A stretch of DNA of 64,000 bases from Sphingobium sp. EM0848 (GTDB lineage Bacteria; Pseudomonadota; Alphaproteobacteria; Sphingomonadales; Sphingomonadaceae). Positions 1-9,073 of the stretch are shown piece after piece; positions within the stretch are counted from its first letter, which is position 1, and every line of letters begins with the position of its first letter. A model generated the notes under the pieces. The model was not told the origin of the DNA, ran no database searches, and worked only from the letters and a program-made list of their open reading frames with translations. Where the stretch lies: positions 2,666,001 to 2,730,000 of the forward strand of contig NZ_JABXWB010000001.1 in assembly GCF_013375555.1 (NCBI RefSeq), given 5' to 3'. The position numbers and the translations under genes are program-made.

Positions 1-318
1 CCCCTTGAGCGGCGAGGCAAGGTCCAGCACCGGATCGGAAATGGCGGTGGCCACATCCACGTCGATCCACGGCGCGCGCGCCACCAGCACGGGCATATCG
101 GGATCGGCCGCCGCAATCTGATTGGCGAGCTTCAGCGTCTGCGCCCGCGCGGCAGAGATCAGGATATCGGCTTCCCCCGCCGGGTCGAAGCCGCCCAGCG
201 TCACCGCATCCGCCCCCTCCACCGCCATCAGGCGCAGCGCGCCGTCGGCAGCGCGCACCGTTACCGCCCAACCGCGGCGCAGCGCATCGATGGCGCGAGC
301 AGCAGCGCGCGCGCTCAT
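1..318 (-). CDS. ribA: GTP cyclohydrolase II, N-terminal part (partial)
   Basis: Only the first 106 codons lie in the window; the gene runs off the left edge. The ATG overlaps the xthA stop codon as ATGA, so the two are probably translated together. The visible part reads as the extra N-terminal domain that, from memory, precedes the catalytic domain in sphingomonad RibA proteins: 'ARAIDALRRGW' at residues 7-17, 'ISAARAQTLKLANQ' near 54-67 and 'RAPWIDV' near 81-87. RibA opens GTP to start riboflavin synthesis. The zinc and GTP-binding catalytic residues lie outside the window, so the call depends on this N-terminal resemblance and is moderate. Confidence 0.55.
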   Translation of the reverse strand, partial: MSARAAARAIDALRRGWAVTVRAADGALRLMAVEGADAVTLGGFDPAGEADILISAARAQTLKLANQIAAADPDMPVLVARAPWIDVDVATAISDPVLDLASPLKG

Positions 319-1115
319 CAGAAAGCGAATTCCGTAATGATCGGAATATGGTCGGACGGCTTGCCCCAGTTGCGCGCGGGTTCAACCACGCGATGGCTGA
401 GCGCCTTGTCCGCTACCTCCTTGGTCATCCACATATGGTCGAGCCGCCGTCCACGATCCGATTCCGCCCAGTCACGGGCACGATAGCTCCACCAAGTGTA
501 AAGCCGCTGCGGCGCGGGATAAAAATGCCGACCGATATCGACCCAATCGTTGGACGCCTGCAACCGCGCCAATATCTCGCATTCGATCGGCGTATGGCTG
601 ACGACGTTCAGCAGTTGCTTGTGACTCCACACATCGCATTCCATCGGCGCGATGTTGAAGTCGCCGGTGAGGATTGTCGGCTTGTCTTCCAGTCCGGAGG
701 ACCATTCGATCATACGCTCCAGAAAATCCAGCTTCTGGCCGAATTTCGGATTGACCTCCCGATCGGCCACATCGCCGCCCGCAGGCACATAGACATTCTC
801 GATCCGCACCCCATTATCCAGCCGGACACCAACATGGCGCGCCTCGCCATTGGCCTGCCAGTCGAGGCGGTCATCCTCATGGATCGGCACTCTGGACATG
901 ATCGCCACACCATGGTGCATCCGCTGACCGTTCAGCACCTGATGGACGTAGCCCAGCCGCCGGAACATGTCCGTGGGGAAAATCTCGTTCACCACCTTCG
1001 TTTCCTGAAGGCACAGAATATCGGGCGCCTCCTCCTTCAGAAAACGCTCGACGATATCGAGCCGGGCACGAACGCTGTTGATATTCCAGGATGCGATGCT
1101 GAGTGTCTGAGGCAT
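318..1115 (-). CDS. xthA: Exodeoxyribonuclease III
   Basis: A 265-residue protein of the normal length for the ExoIII/APE endonuclease-exonuclease-phosphatase fold. It cuts DNA 5' of abasic sites and trims 3' ends in base excision repair. Visible motifs are 'IASWNINSVRARL' (7-19), 'LCLQETK' with the metal-binding Glu (34-40), 'LTGDFNIAP' mid-protein, 'GRRLDHMW' and the catalytic 'SDHIPI' close to the C-terminus. It lies downstream of lolA on the same strand and its stop overlaps the ribA start, so xthA and ribA are likely co-transcribed. Confidence 0.95.
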   Translation of the reverse strand: MPQTLSIASWNINSVRARLDIVERFLKEEAPDILCLQETKVVNEIFPTDMFRRLGYVHQVLNGQRMHHGVAIMSRVPIHEDDRLDWQANGEARHVGVRLDNGVRIENVYVPAGGDVADREVNPKFGQKLDFLERMIEWSSGLEDKPTILTGDFNIAPMECDVWSHKQLLNVVSHTPIECEILARLQASNDWVDIGRHFYPAPQRLYTWWSYRARDWAESDRGRRLDHMWMTKEVADKALSHRVVEPARNWGKPSDHIPIITEFAF

Positions 1116-1179
1116 GGTGATCCACTAGGAGCCTCCAGCGCGGTGCGCAAGGGCGGCCCGCTCTCAACCGCATAAGTAA

Positions 1180-1211
1180 GACCCCCGCTCCGGGGGCGTG
1201 GAACGGGGGTC
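1180..1211 (-). terminator. Possible terminator hairpin downstream of lolA
   Basis: GACCCCCG (1180-1187) and CGGGGGTC (1204-1211) form a GC-rich inverted repeat in the 260-bp gap between lolA and xthA. On the minus strand it is followed by CTTACTTATG, a poor U-tract, so termination is uncertain. No gene is visible in the rest of this gap. Confidence 0.35.
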
Positions 1212-1375
1212 TCGATCGCGCCCTTGAAGCGCTTTGCGACACGAGCGGGGTTCCGGGTAACAGGGGGGAAATCCCGGTTTCGTCTCGCGCCGTGGAGTCC
1301 TTTCTAGGGGCCGGGATATGAGCCTCAGATGAACGGAAACGAAATCTTTTCCACCCGTCGCAGCCCCTACCCGCT

Positions 1376-2014
1376 TCAGCCTCCGGGGGCGCGTCCCTTG
1401 GGCCGCGGATCGACCCAGCGGAAGGCGGAGTCGGCAACCGGCGCACCGTAACGCTGGTTGGAAAGCTTCACCGCCGTCCGGTTGTTCTGCGAATCCAGCG
1501 CCACCCAGCCGTAAAGCTGCAGGCCCGCCGGGCTGGAGGCATCCCGATTGAAGATCATGGTGATCGTACCATATTCGGGCCGCCTGGGATCGCGCGCCTG
1601 GATGGACAGCACATTGGGGTCGCCGGTCTGGATCACCTTGCCGAATTTCGACAGGTCCTTCGACGGATCGATCAGCGCACCCAAAGGTGAATTGCCGATC
1701 GGCCAGCGCTGTACCTGACGCACTTCATAATCGATCATGGTCAGCGCCTTGCCGTCGCCGACGATCAGCAGCGGCACGCCCTTCTGATATTGGAAGCGGA
1801 TCTTGCCCGGCTGTTTGATGGTGAGTTGGCCGGTCAGCGTCTGGCCGTTCCGGTCGGTCTGGGCGAAATCGGCGGTCATGGTCGTCACCGCGCGGATATA
1901 GGCGTTGACCCTGGACAGGTCGGACTGGTCCGCCTGCGCCGCGGCGGGCACCATCGGGGCCGCGAAAGGCACGGCGGCCAGCGTCAAGGCGAGGGGCGCA
2001 AGCATGCGCTTCAT
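1376..2014 (-). CDS. lolA: Outer membrane lipoprotein carrier protein LolA
   Basis: A 212-residue periplasmic protein that carries lipoproteins from the LolCDE complex to the outer membrane. An N-terminal signal peptide is clear (MKRMLAPLALTLAAVPFAAP..., likely cleaved after AAAQA, near residue 28). The LolA fold is recognisable from 'FAQTDRNGQTLTGQLTIKQP' and 'GKIRFQYQKG', followed by 'DGKALTMIDYE'. Its order ftsK-lolA-xthA is common in alphaproteobacteria, but here about 550 bp containing a small RNA gene separates it from ftsK. The ATG at 2014 directly precedes the signal peptide, which supports the start. Confidence 0.92.
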   Translation of the reverse strand: MKRMLAPLALTLAAVPFAAPMVPAAAQADQSDLSRVNAYIRAVTTMTADFAQTDRNGQTLTGQLTIKQPGKIRFQYQKGVPLLIVGDGKALTMIDYEVRQVQRWPIGNSPLGALIDPSKDLSKFGKVIQTGDPNVLSIQARDPRRPEYGTITMIFNRDASSPAGLQLYGWVALDSQNNRTAVKLSNQRYGAPVADSAFRWVDPRPKGRAPGG

Positions 2015-2279
2015 GCAATCAACTCCGGTTGTTCAGGATGAGGACCCTAGGTGACAGGGCTTGAACCCGCTGTGAACCCACTCGTTCCACGAAAGCAACG
2101 GTCGCGTCGACCTGACGAAGCTAGGGGGCCGTTGGAACGGAAAGGGGGAGAGCGGCCATCTGCCGCTCAATCCCCCTGCGCTTCCGCTTCGCCAGTGCCG
2201 GTCTTTCCGGCGGCCCCTCTCCCAAATTATTTTTTTAGGCGCTGCGGTAAGCGGCTTCTGCTTAGACCGGCGCGGCGAC
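2015..2279. other. Intergenic stretch between lolA and small RNA 1
   Basis: About 265 bp upstream of lolA. I see no convincing reading frame, hairpin or repeat. It should contain the lolA promoter, but no confident -35/-10 pair could be picked by eye. An AT-rich patch sits at about 2225-2237. Confidence 0.4.
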
Positions 2280-2307
2280 AAAAAAAAGGCTGATCCGAAG
2301 ACCAGCC
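2280..2307 (-). terminator. Intrinsic terminator of small RNA 1
   Basis: On the minus strand, GGCTGGTC-TTCG-GATCAGCC is followed by TTTTTTTT. The stem is 8 bp with one G-U pair and a UUCG loop. No gene ends directly before it, so it must end an independent transcript. Confidence 0.9.
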
Positions 2308-2385
2308 CGAAAGTTTTTAGGAGAGGATGCCTGAAAGGCAGGGCCTTCTTCGGTCAAAATGCGTTTCGCTGCAAATGCGAAGAAC
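2280..2385 (-). ncRNA. Predicted trans-acting small RNA, copy 1 (anti-SD type)
   Basis: On the minus strand this region ends in a textbook intrinsic terminator: an 8-bp stem, a UUCG tetraloop and eight Us (2280-2307). Immediately upstream is a 30-nt block (2310-2339) identical to 9301-9330. In the RNA the block gives a mini-hairpin GCCU-UUC-AGGC, then an unpaired CAUCCUCUCCUAAAAACUUU that is complementary to strong ribosome binding sites. A dyad TTGC-N7-GCAA lies 64 nt upstream of the block. The 5' end is not visible and was set near the conserved GCAAATGCGAA element. The layout recalls the alphaproteobacterial suhB/alpha-r8 small RNA family, from memory only. Confidence 0.8.
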
Positions 2386-2395
2386 CCCATTGCGA

Positions 2396-2410
2396 TTGCA
2401 TGAAACGCAA
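2396..2410. promoter_or_regulatory. TTGC-N7-GCAA dyad upstream of small RNA 1
   Basis: TTGC (2396-2399) and GCAA (2407-2410) lie 64 nt upstream of the small RNA core. The second small RNA gene has the same dyad at the same distance (9387-9401), while the spacer bases differ (ATGAAAC against ATTTCAT). This is the pattern of a protein operator. The binding regulator is unknown. Confidence 0.5.
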
Positions 2411-2560
2411 TCATGCCCGGAAATCAGGCGTTTTTCAGGCCTTGCGATCCATTTGCAATGCCGAATCCGCCGGAACAGCCAGGCAAAATCCCGTTGCAGA
2501 GCGAAATGGGCCGTGGCTTTTTCGCATCAGCCCAAATGAAATTTTTCCGCGCCGACAGGA
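2411..2560. other. Intergenic stretch downstream of ftsK
   Basis: About 150 bp between the ftsK stop and the small RNA control region. I see no gene and no clear terminator for ftsK here. Confidence 0.4.
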
Positions 2561-4891
2561 TCAGAGCGGATTGCCATTCTCATCGCGCAGCACTTCGCGG
2601 CGGCCGACATGGTTGGGCGGACCGACCAGACCCTGCTCTTCCATCTGCTCAATCAGGCGCGCCGCGCTGTTGTAGCCGATACGAAGTTGGCGCTGGAGCC
2701 AGCTGGTCGAGGCCTTCTGATTCTCGAACACCAACTGACAGGCCTTGCGGAACAGCTGCGCATCGGGGCTATCATCGCCCAGATCGACACCATCGAGCGC
2801 GAAGCTGCCTTCCTCCGGCTCCTCGGTGACGGCGGCGATATAGTCGGGCTGGCCCTGGGCGCGCCAATGATCGGCGACCACCCGCACCTCGTCGTCCGAT
2901 ACGAAGGGACCATGGACGCGCATCAGCCCCTTGCCGCCATGCATGTAGAGCATGTCGCCCTTGCCCAGCAGCTGCTCGGCACCCTGTTCGCCCAATATGG
3001 TGCGGCTGTCGATCTTCGACGTCACGAAGAAACTGATGCGGGTCGGCAGGTTCGCCTTGATGACGCCGGTGATGACGTCGACGGAAGGGCGCTGCGTCGC
3101 GAGGATCAGGTGGATGCCCGCGGCGCGGGCCTTTTGCGCAAGGCGCTGGATCAGGAATTCGACTTCCTTGCCAGCCGTCATCATGAGGTCGGCCAGCTCG
3201 TCCACGACCACCACGATCTGCGGCAGCGGCTGGAAATCGAGTTGCTCCTCCTCATAGATGGGCTTGCCGGTTTCCGGGTCGTAGCCGGTCTGGACGCGGC
3301 GGCCGAGCGGCTTGCCCTTCGCCTTCGCGGCGCGGACCTTCTCATTATAATTGGCGAGGTTGCGGACGGAGATCGACGCCATCATGCGATAGCGGTCCTC
3401 CATCTGCTCCACCGCCCATTTGAGCGCGCGGATCGCCTTGCTCGGCTCGGTGACGACCGGCGAGAGCAGATGCGGAATATCGTCATAGGTCGACAGTTCC
3501 AACATCTTGGGATCGATCATGATCAGGCGCAGCTGGTCCGGCGTCATGCGGTAGAGCAGCGACAGGATCATGGCGTTGAGGCCGACCGACTTGCCCGAAC
3601 CCGTCGTACCGGCGATCAGCAGGTGCGGCATGGGCGCAAGGTCGGCGATGATCGGCTCGCCCGAGATATTCTTGCCCAGGATGATCGGCAGGGTCGCTTC
3701 CTGCCCGAACTGCTCACTGGTGATGAGTTCACGGAAGGACACACCCTCCCGGTTCGCATTGGGCAGTTCGATGCCGATCACAGTGCGTCCCGGAATGGTC
3801 GCAACGCGGGCCGACAGCGCCGACATGTTGCGGGCGATGTCGTCGGCCAGCGCGATCACGCGGCTCGCCTTGATGCCGGGCGCCGGTTCCAGTTCATACA
3901 TGGTGACGACCGGGCCGGGACGGACCTCCACGATATTGCCCTTCACATGGAAGTCGTCGAGCACGGATTCCAGCAGCCGTGCATTGCGCTCCAGCGCGGC
4001 CTTGTCGATCTTCGCACCCTGGCTCGCCGGGATCGGGTTCAACAGGTCAGGCGAGGGCAGGGAACTATGGCCGAACAGATCATCCTGCGACACCGGCGCC
4101 ATGGCACGCTGCACGGGGGCGGGCTTGGGCGTCTGGATATTGATCGGCGGCTTGGGTTCGTTGGTGACGGTCTTGCGCGGCGCGGCGACGCGCTCGACGA
4201 CCTCATCCTCCTCATCGAGAGGATCGGCCGCTGCGCCGCCCACGCCCGGCAGAGCGAAAGCGGGCCGGGGCAGACTGAGGCGCGGCAGCGAAGGCCGGCG
4301 CAGCGCGATGATCGGCTTTTCCAGCGCCAGACTGCGGTACCAGAAGGCCAGACCCGCGATCAGGGTGAGCGCCACCAATATGCCGGTGATCCAGCTCTGG
4401 GCCGAGGGAAATTGCGCGGTCAGGCTCAATATGCCCTTCGCCACCGCCAATCCCATCATGCCGCCCCAGCCCGAGGGCAGGCCAACCAGCGGATTGGGCT
4501 GGTACAAGGCCAGCGCCACCCCGATCAGGGCGATGCCGGCGACGCATTTGCCCGCCTGCCCCTTCCATCCGCTCATGTCCTGATCGCCCCACAGGCGACG
4601 CGCCGTGATCGCCATCAGCGGCAGCGACAACGCCACCGGCACGCCCAGCAACAGCAGCAGGAAATCGGCCACCCATGCGCCGGGCGAACCCATGATGTTG
4701 TGAACGGCCTCATCGCCTGCCACCGTCATCAGCGACGGGTCGCTGGGCGAATAGCTCAGCAAGGCCAGAGCCAGGAAAAGCGTGGCCGCAATCAGCCCCA
4801 GCGCGCCCATCAGAGCGCCGCTGCGGATCAGACTGCGTTTCAGCATTTCACGCCATTCCGGTGTGCGTTTGGCTCCACGGCCGACAGCCAT
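2561..4891 (-). CDS. ftsK: DNA translocase FtsK
   Basis: A 776-residue protein that pumps chromosome dimers and termini through the closing septum and activates XerCD recombination. An N-terminal region with four hydrophobic segments (about 20-190) is followed by a Pro/Ala-rich linker. The motor has Walker A 'AGTTGSGKSVG' near residue 430 and Walker B 'VVVVDELADLM' near 560. The C-terminal gamma winged helix includes 'STSWLQRQLRIGYNSAARLI'. I chose the ATG at 4891, 39 codons inside the longest frame, because GGGGGA lies about 11 nt upstream and the extra residues look unlike FtsK. Confidence 0.95.
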   Translation of the reverse strand: MAVGRGAKRTPEWREMLKRSLIRSGALMGALGLIAATLFLALALLSYSPSDPSLMTVAGDEAVHNIMGSPGAWVADFLLLLLGVPVALSLPLMAITARRLWGDQDMSGWKGQAGKCVAGIALIGVALALYQPNPLVGLPSGWGGMMGLAVAKGILSLTAQFPSAQSWITGILVALTLIAGLAFWYRSLALEKPIIALRRPSLPRLSLPRPAFALPGVGGAAADPLDEEDEVVERVAAPRKTVTNEPKPPINIQTPKPAPVQRAMAPVSQDDLFGHSSLPSPDLLNPIPASQGAKIDKAALERNARLLESVLDDFHVKGNIVEVRPGPVVTMYELEPAPGIKASRVIALADDIARNMSALSARVATIPGRTVIGIELPNANREGVSFRELITSEQFGQEATLPIILGKNISGEPIIADLAPMPHLLIAGTTGSGKSVGLNAMILSLLYRMTPDQLRLIMIDPKMLELSTYDDIPHLLSPVVTEPSKAIRALKWAVEQMEDRYRMMASISVRNLANYNEKVRAAKAKGKPLGRRVQTGYDPETGKPIYEEEQLDFQPLPQIVVVVDELADLMMTAGKEVEFLIQRLAQKARAAGIHLILATQRPSVDVITGVIKANLPTRISFFVTSKIDSRTILGEQGAEQLLGKGDMLYMHGGKGLMRVHGPFVSDDEVRVVADHWRAQGQPDYIAAVTEEPEEGSFALDGVDLGDDSPDAQLFRKACQLVFENQKASTSWLQRQLRIGYNSAARLIEQMEEQGLVGPPNHVGRREVLRDENGNPL

Positions 4892-5065
4892 GCTATTCTT
4901 GTCCCCCAAATGTTCCGTTTCGGCACAATGCGCCGAGCGGGGAGTCCCCGTCAAGGGTCCGGCCCCTCGGCTCGTCCCGCCCGGTCCGTACCATTTCCTC
5001 CGTAACATTCCTTATGTCGATGCGGCGCGAAGACACGCAAAAGACTGGCGAAAGGAGACTTCGCC

Positions 5066-5170
5066 ATGATCGTCACGCTTTATCTCATGCTTGTCCCCGC
5101 CGCGCTGGGCGCCTTCGCCGCTGTCCTGCTGGGCGTCAGCGTGCAGGATGCGCTGAAGCGAGGGCGTTGA
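5066..5170 (+). CDS. Unrecognised 34-residue single-pass membrane protein
   Basis: A 34-codon frame starting MIVTLYLMLVPAALGAFAAV and ending in VQDALKRGR, then TGA. GAAAGGAGA lies 6 nt before the ATG, one of the best ribosome binding sites in the window. Residues 2-25 are almost wholly hydrophobic and the tail is basic (LKRGR), fitting one membrane helix with a cytoplasmic C-terminus. It is divergent from ftsK (175 bp away), and its last 35 bp overlap the convergent acetyltransferase gene. It does not match a family I know. The ribosome binding site and membrane pattern are the support. Confidence 0.6.
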   Translation: MIVTLYLMLVPAALGAFAAVLLGVSVQDALKRGR

Positions 5171-5627
5171 GCGCGTCACCATCGACACGCTGCACGGTCC
5201 ATTCGTCCATCGGCCGGGCGCCGAGCGAGCGGTAGAAAGCGATCGACGGCTCGTTCCAGTCCAGCACCCACCATTCCAGCCGCGCGCAATCCCGCTCCAG
5301 CGCCAGTTGCGCGAGGCGGGACAGCAGCGCCTTGCCCGCACCGAGGCCCCGCGCTTCGGGGATGACAAACAGGTCCTCCAGATAAATTCCCGGCCGCCCC
5401 TCGAAGGTCGAGAAATTGTGGAAGAAGAGTGCGAAGCCAATGGCTTTGCCGTCATTTTCCGCGATCAGCACTTCAGCCATGGGGCGCGGGCCGAAAAGAT
5501 ATTTGTCTAGGGTCGCACGATCGGCCCTGACCTCGTGCGACAGCTTTTCATAATCGGCCAGAGCGAGGATGAAGCCGTGGATCGCTCCGATGTCGGAAGG
5601 GACTGCTTCGCGGATGGTGACGGACAT
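5136..5627 (-). CDS. GNAT family N-acetyltransferase
   Basis: A 163-residue acetyltransferase with the acetyl-CoA loop 'ARGLGAGKALLSRLAQLA' in the middle and a following 'LEWWVLDWNEPSIAFYRSLGA', typical of the diamine/spermidine acetyltransferase-like branch. The ATG at 5627 was chosen because GAAAGGAAGA lies just upstream and the reading MSVTIREAVPSDIGAI is a normal GNAT N-terminus. The substrate cannot be told from sequence. It follows the DMT permease on the same strand by about 10 bp and is probably in its operon. Its 3' end overlaps the small membrane protein on the other strand. Confidence 0.88.
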   Translation of the reverse strand: MSVTIREAVPSDIGAIHGFILALADYEKLSHEVRADRATLDKYLFGPRPMAEVLIAENDGKAIGFALFFHNFSTFEGRPGIYLEDLFVIPEARGLGAGKALLSRLAQLALERDCARLEWWVLDWNEPSIAFYRSLGARPMDEWTVQRVDGDALNALASAHPAR

Positions 5628-5637
5628 GCTCTTCCTT

Positions 5638-6546
5638 TCAGGCGACGGAGGATTCGACATGCGGCGGTTCGGCCGGCCGCATGCGGGCGGCGATCAGGCA
5701 CCCCGCGACGATCAGCGCCGCGCCTGCCACGGTGGTGACGGTCAGCCGCTCGCCAAAGGCCAGCCGGCCGATGATCGCCGACCAGATAAAGGCGGTATAT
5801 TCGACTGGAATCAGCACCTGTGCCTCCGCCCGCGCATAGGCCCAGGCCAGCGCCGCCAGCGAGGTGAAAGCGAGCGTCGCGGCCAGCAGGATCAGCGCCC
5901 ATGACGGTGCCTGCGGCACGACCGGCGGCCATTGGGCAAGGATCGCAAAAAGCGCAAAGACAGCCAGCATCACGATATGCTGGAAGAAGGCGACCTCAAT
6001 CGGCGAGGCAAGCTGTGCCTGTTGCCGTTGCAGGATCAGATTCCACGCGAACAGCACGGCCGAGAGCAGGACCGCGCCCGCACCGAGCAGCGCGTCCAGA
6101 TCATAGTCGCCCCGCATCCGCCCGGACAGGATGATCCCGACACCGACCAGCCCCAGCAGCGATGCCCCGACCGCCTGCCGTCCAATCCGTTCCTTGAGCA
6201 ACAGTGCGGCAAGGTAGAGCGCGATCAGCGGCGCGATGAAGGAGAGGGCAATGGCTTCGGCCAGCGGCAGGCGCATGATCGCCCAGAAGAACAGGCTCGC
6301 CATCACGGCGACGACCACGCCACGCAGCAGATGCAGCCGCAACACCGCCCGGTTGGGCCAGCGCTGACGGGTCAGCAGCATCAGCGCAAGACCCAGCAGA
6401 CTGCCCGCCGTCGCGCGCCAGAACAGCGCATTGAACAGGCCGATGGAGAGGCTCAGTCCCTTCATCGCCGCGTCCATCACCGAAAAGAGCGCGACACCCA
6501 GACAGCAGACAGCAAAAGGGATGGCGGAGGAACGCGGTGCAGCCAT
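5638..6546 (-). CDS. EamA/DMT superfamily transporter
   Basis: A 302-residue integral membrane protein with about ten hydrophobic helices arranged as two EamA repeats, the usual form of drug/metabolite transporters of the RhaT/YdcZ type. Early motifs include 'VMDAAMKGLSLSIGLFNALF' and 'FWRATAGSLLG'; the second repeat contains 'VEYTAFIWSAIIGRLAFGE', the common DMT signature region. It probably exports a small metabolite, but the substrate is not predictable. It is 17 bp downstream of ispG and just upstream of the acetyltransferase, suggesting one transcript. Confidence 0.88.
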   Translation of the reverse strand: MAAPRSSAIPFAVCCLGVALFSVMDAAMKGLSLSIGLFNALFWRATAGSLLGLALMLLTRQRWPNRAVLRLHLLRGVVVAVMASLFFWAIMRLPLAEAIALSFIAPLIALYLAALLLKERIGRQAVGASLLGLVGVGIILSGRMRGDYDLDALLGAGAVLLSAVLFAWNLILQRQQAQLASPIEVAFFQHIVMLAVFALFAILAQWPPVVPQAPSWALILLAATLAFTSLAALAWAYARAEAQVLIPVEYTAFIWSAIIGRLAFGERLTVTTVAGAALIVAGCLIAARMRPAEPPHVESSVA

Positions 6547-6563
6547 GGAAACAGGAGAGCCGC

Positions 6564-7724
6564 TTATTCCGCCGCCTCCGCCTTGCCGGCGTCGGTGGTT
6601 TCGGCTTCCAGCTTCTCCGCCTCGATCTCGGCCGCCTTGGCCTCCACCAGTTGCACGATATGGTCGATCATGCCTTCGTCATGCACCGTATGGTCGGTCA
6701 GGCCGGAGAGATAGACCATATGCTTGCCCGCGCCGCCGCCGGTGAGGCCAATATCGGTCTCCCGCGCTTCGCCGGGACCGTTCACCACGCAGCCCAGCAC
6801 GGACAGCGAAAGCGGCGTGTGGATATGCTGGAGCCGTTCCTCCAGCGCCTGCACGGTGCGGATCACGTCGAAGCCCTGACGCGCGCAGCTCGGGCAGGAA
6901 ATCACCTTCACGCCGCGGGTGCGGATGCCGAGCGATTTCAGAATCTCATAGCCGACGCGCACTTCCTCTTCCGGTTCGGCGGAGAGGGAGACGCGGATCG
7001 TATCGCCGATCCCCGCCCAGAGCAGATTGCCGATGCCGATGGCGCTCTTCACCGTGCCGCCGATCAGGCCGCCCGCTTCGGTGATGCCAAGGTGCAGCGG
7101 GCAGTCGACCGTTTCGGCCAGCTGCATATAGGCGGCGACGGCCAGGAAGACGTCGCTGGCCTTCACCGCGACCTTATATTCGTGGAAATCCTGATCCTGC
7201 AGCAACTTGATATGATCGAGCGCGCTTTCGACCAGCGCTTCCGGGCAGGGCTCGCCATATTTTTCGAGCAGGTCCTTTTCCAGACTGCCCGCATTGACGC
7301 CGATGCGGATCGAGCAGCCATTGGCCTTGGCCGCGTCGACCACTTCCTTCACCCGCGCTTCGCTGCCGATATTGCCCGGATTGATGCGCAGGCAGGCCGC
7401 ACCCGCATCGGCGGCTTCCAGTGCGCGCTTATAATGGAAATGGATGTCCGCGACGATCGGCACGCGGGCAGCGCGAACGATCTGTTTCAGCGCGGCGGTC
7501 GACGCCTCATCGGGGCAGGAGACGCGGATGATGTCCACGCCTACCTCTTCGCAGCGTCGGATCTGGTCGATCGTCGCCTTGACGTCATGGGTCGGCGTAT
7601 TGGTCATGGTCTGGACCGTGACCGGCGCGCCGCCGCCTACAGGCACATTGCCGACCATGATCTGGCGGCATTGGCGGCGGGCGATATCGCGCCAGGGACG
7701 CAGGCCGGGATTATGGTCGGACAT
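6564..7724 (-). CDS. ispG: 4-hydroxy-3-methylbut-2-enyl diphosphate synthase
   Basis: A 386-residue [4Fe-4S] enzyme of the MEP isoprenoid pathway, converting MEcPP to HMBPP. The N-terminal TIM-barrel begins after '[20 protein letters not shown]'. The cluster ligands are visible as 'CPSCARQG' and '[15 protein letters not shown]' in the C-terminal half. The C-terminus carries an Ala/Glu-rich tail ([20 protein letters not shown]) beyond the conserved domain. The start at 7724 gives a normal N-terminus ([20 protein letters not shown]). It is separated from upstream fadL by a strong terminator, so ispG heads its own unit. Confidence 0.96.
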   Translation of the reverse strand: MSDHNPGLRPWRDIARRQCRQIMVGNVPVGGGAPVTVQTMTNTPTHDVKATIDQIRRCEEVGVDIIRVSCPDEASTAALKQIVRAARVPIVADIHFHYKRALEAADAGAACLRINPGNIGSEARVKEVVDAAKANGCSIRIGVNAGSLEKDLLEKYGEPCPEALVESALDHIKLLQDQDFHEYKVAVKASDVFLAVAAYMQLAETVDCPLHLGITEAGGLIGGTVKSAIGIGNLLWAGIGDTIRVSLSAEPEEEVRVGYEILKSLGIRTRGVKVISCPSCARQGFDVIRTVQALEERLQHIHTPLSLSVLGCVVNGPGEARETDIGLTGGGAGKHMVYLSGLTDHTVHDEGMIDHIVQLVEAKAAEIEAEKLEAETTDAGKAEAAE

Positions 7725-7727
7725 GAC

Positions 7728-7755
7728 AAAGGGGCTCCATCGGTGATGAAGCCCC
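7728..7755 (-). terminator. Intrinsic terminator of fadL
   Basis: On the minus strand, GGGGCTTCATC-ACC-GATGGAGCCCC forms an 11-bp stem with one G-U pair, followed by TTTGTC. It starts 23 nt after the fadL stop and sits directly before the ispG start codon, so it also lies in the ispG leader. Confidence 0.7.
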
Positions 7756-7777
7756 CTATAGAGATTTATCGGGAAAG

Positions 7778-9073
7778 TTAGAAGCGCGCCGTCAGCGATG
7801 CGGCGACCTGATCCGCATTGCCGCTGGTCTGCGACAAGGTGGTCGCAGTGATCAGGCCTCCATAATAGGCGTCGGGGCGGATGATATTCGCCTTTTCCAC
7901 GAAAGTATGCGCGTAGCTGACATTGAGGGCGAAGGCGGGCGAGATGTTGTAGGTCGCGCCGCCCGTCAGCCAGGCACGGTCGCCATCGGGCACGCGCGTC
8001 GTCAGATGCTGCGGATTGGTCGGCGTACGGTCGAACATCGTGCCGGCGCGGAGAGTCAGCGCCGGGCTGACATCATATTCGCCGCCCAGACTGACGCTGT
8101 AGCTGTCCTTGTAATCCAGTTCCTTGTTGTTGGTGCCCGTCGCGGTGGTGATGGCGATGCCCTTGAACTTCGACCAATTATACCAGCGGGCGCTGATCAT
8201 CGCGCGCAGCTTGGGCGTCATGCGGTGCATGAAGCCGACCGTGACGATATCGGGCAGGTCGAGCGGCGCGGTGGCATCCGTAGTGCCGTTGAAAGCCGCC
8301 AGCTGAAGCTGCAGGCCCGAAACGGTCTGCGTGCCCTTCAGATGATGCTTGATGCCCGAGCGATAGGAAATGCCGACATTGGTGTCGCCATTGGTGTAGA
8401 ACAGGCCCGCATTCCAGCCGACCGTCCAGTCATCACCCTTCACCCTGGCAAGACCATCAGTGGGAATGAGCGGTGACAGCTGGGGCAGGGCGTTGGTCAG
8501 CGTGACCTTCACATATTGCACGTCGACGCCGCCGCCGATCGAGAAATTGTCGTTCAGCTTATAGGCCGCGCTGGACTGAATATTATAGGTTTTGAGGTTG
8601 GTGTAGAGCGAGTCATAGCGCCCGAAGAAACCGTCATCATAATCCAGCTTCAGGCCAAAGGGCGCGTTGACGCCCAGGCCAAGCCAGAGGCGGTCGTTGA
8701 CCTGACCCGTCAGATAGAAGCTGGGGATCGGGATCACCTTGTCGAACGGATTGCCGCCCGAATTGCCGGTCACCGGAAATGTGCCGGGCAGAGTGGGATA
8801 GGTGCGTTTGCTGCCACGATTGGTCTGATGGGCGGAGGCCATCAGGGCGCTGCCGCCGATCGAGGTCTGGATGCCGGACAGGTTGGTCATCGCGGCGGGA
8901 TTGAAGAAGATGGCCGATGGATCATCCGCCGCGGCACCCGCACCCGCCAGCGCGCGGCCGGTTTCTATGGGCGATTGTTCCTGAAGGTAGAAGCCGCCAG
9001 CCAGAGCTGGCGCCGGTACCGCCATGACCCCCGATAGCAAGAGACTGGCAATGACGGGACGACGCAAGGGCAT
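7778..9073 (-). CDS. FadL-family outer membrane transport protein
   Basis: A 431-residue outer membrane beta-barrel of the OmpP1/FadL family, which admits long-chain fatty acids or hydrophobic aromatic compounds. A signal peptide ([20 protein letters not shown], cut near ALAGG) is followed by the plug signature '[10 protein letters not shown]' with preceding '[11 protein letters not shown]'. The last residue is Phe (LTARF), as in BamA-assembled barrels. I chose the ATG at 9073 because AGGAGAGGAATTACC precedes it. That ribosome binding site has 9 nt of perfect complementarity to the two predicted small RNAs, one of which is encoded just upstream. Confidence 0.93.
   Translation of the reverse strand: MPLRRPVIASLLLSGVMAVPAPALAGGFYLQEQSPIETGRALAGAGAAADDPSAIFFNPAAMTNLSGIQTSIGGSALMASAHQTNRGSKRTYPTLPGTFPVTGNSGGNPFDKVIPIPSFYLTGQVNDRLWLGLGVNAPFGLKLDYDDGFFGRYDSLYTNLKTYNIQSSAAYKLNDNFSIGGGVDVQYVKVTLTNALPQLSPLIPTDGLARVKGDDWTVGWNAGLFYTNGDTNVGISYRSGIKHHLKGTQTVSGLQLQLAAFNGTTDATAPLDLPDIVTVGFMHRMTPKLRAMISARWYNWSKFKGIAITTATGTNNKELDYKDSYSVSLGGEYDVSPALTLRAGTMFDRTPTNPQHLTTRVPDGDRAWLTGGATYNISPAFALNVSYAHTFVEKANIIRPDAYYGGLITATTLSQTSGNADQVAASLTARF

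Noticed and set aside
348..1175. Long plus-strand frame opposite xthA
   Set aside because: It mirrors the coding constraints of xthA, has no ribosome binding site and resembles no protein. GC-rich antisense frames of this kind occur opposite most genes in the window.
2327..2539. Plus-strand frames beginning ATGCCTGAAAGG directly after AGGAGAGG at 2327 and, in the second repeat, at 9318, giving peptides starting MPER
   Set aside because: The apparent ribosome binding site is the complement of the anti-SD stretch of the small RNA, and its spacing to ATG is too short. The minus strand carries terminators with U-tracts directly after the block, and the two peptides diverge quickly.
2609..5005. 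A nearly 800-codon plus-strand frame opposite ftsK
   Set aside because: It is rich in Arg/His/Gln/Asp, as antisense translations of GC-rich genes are, and lacks domains. ftsK on the other strand has all its motifs.
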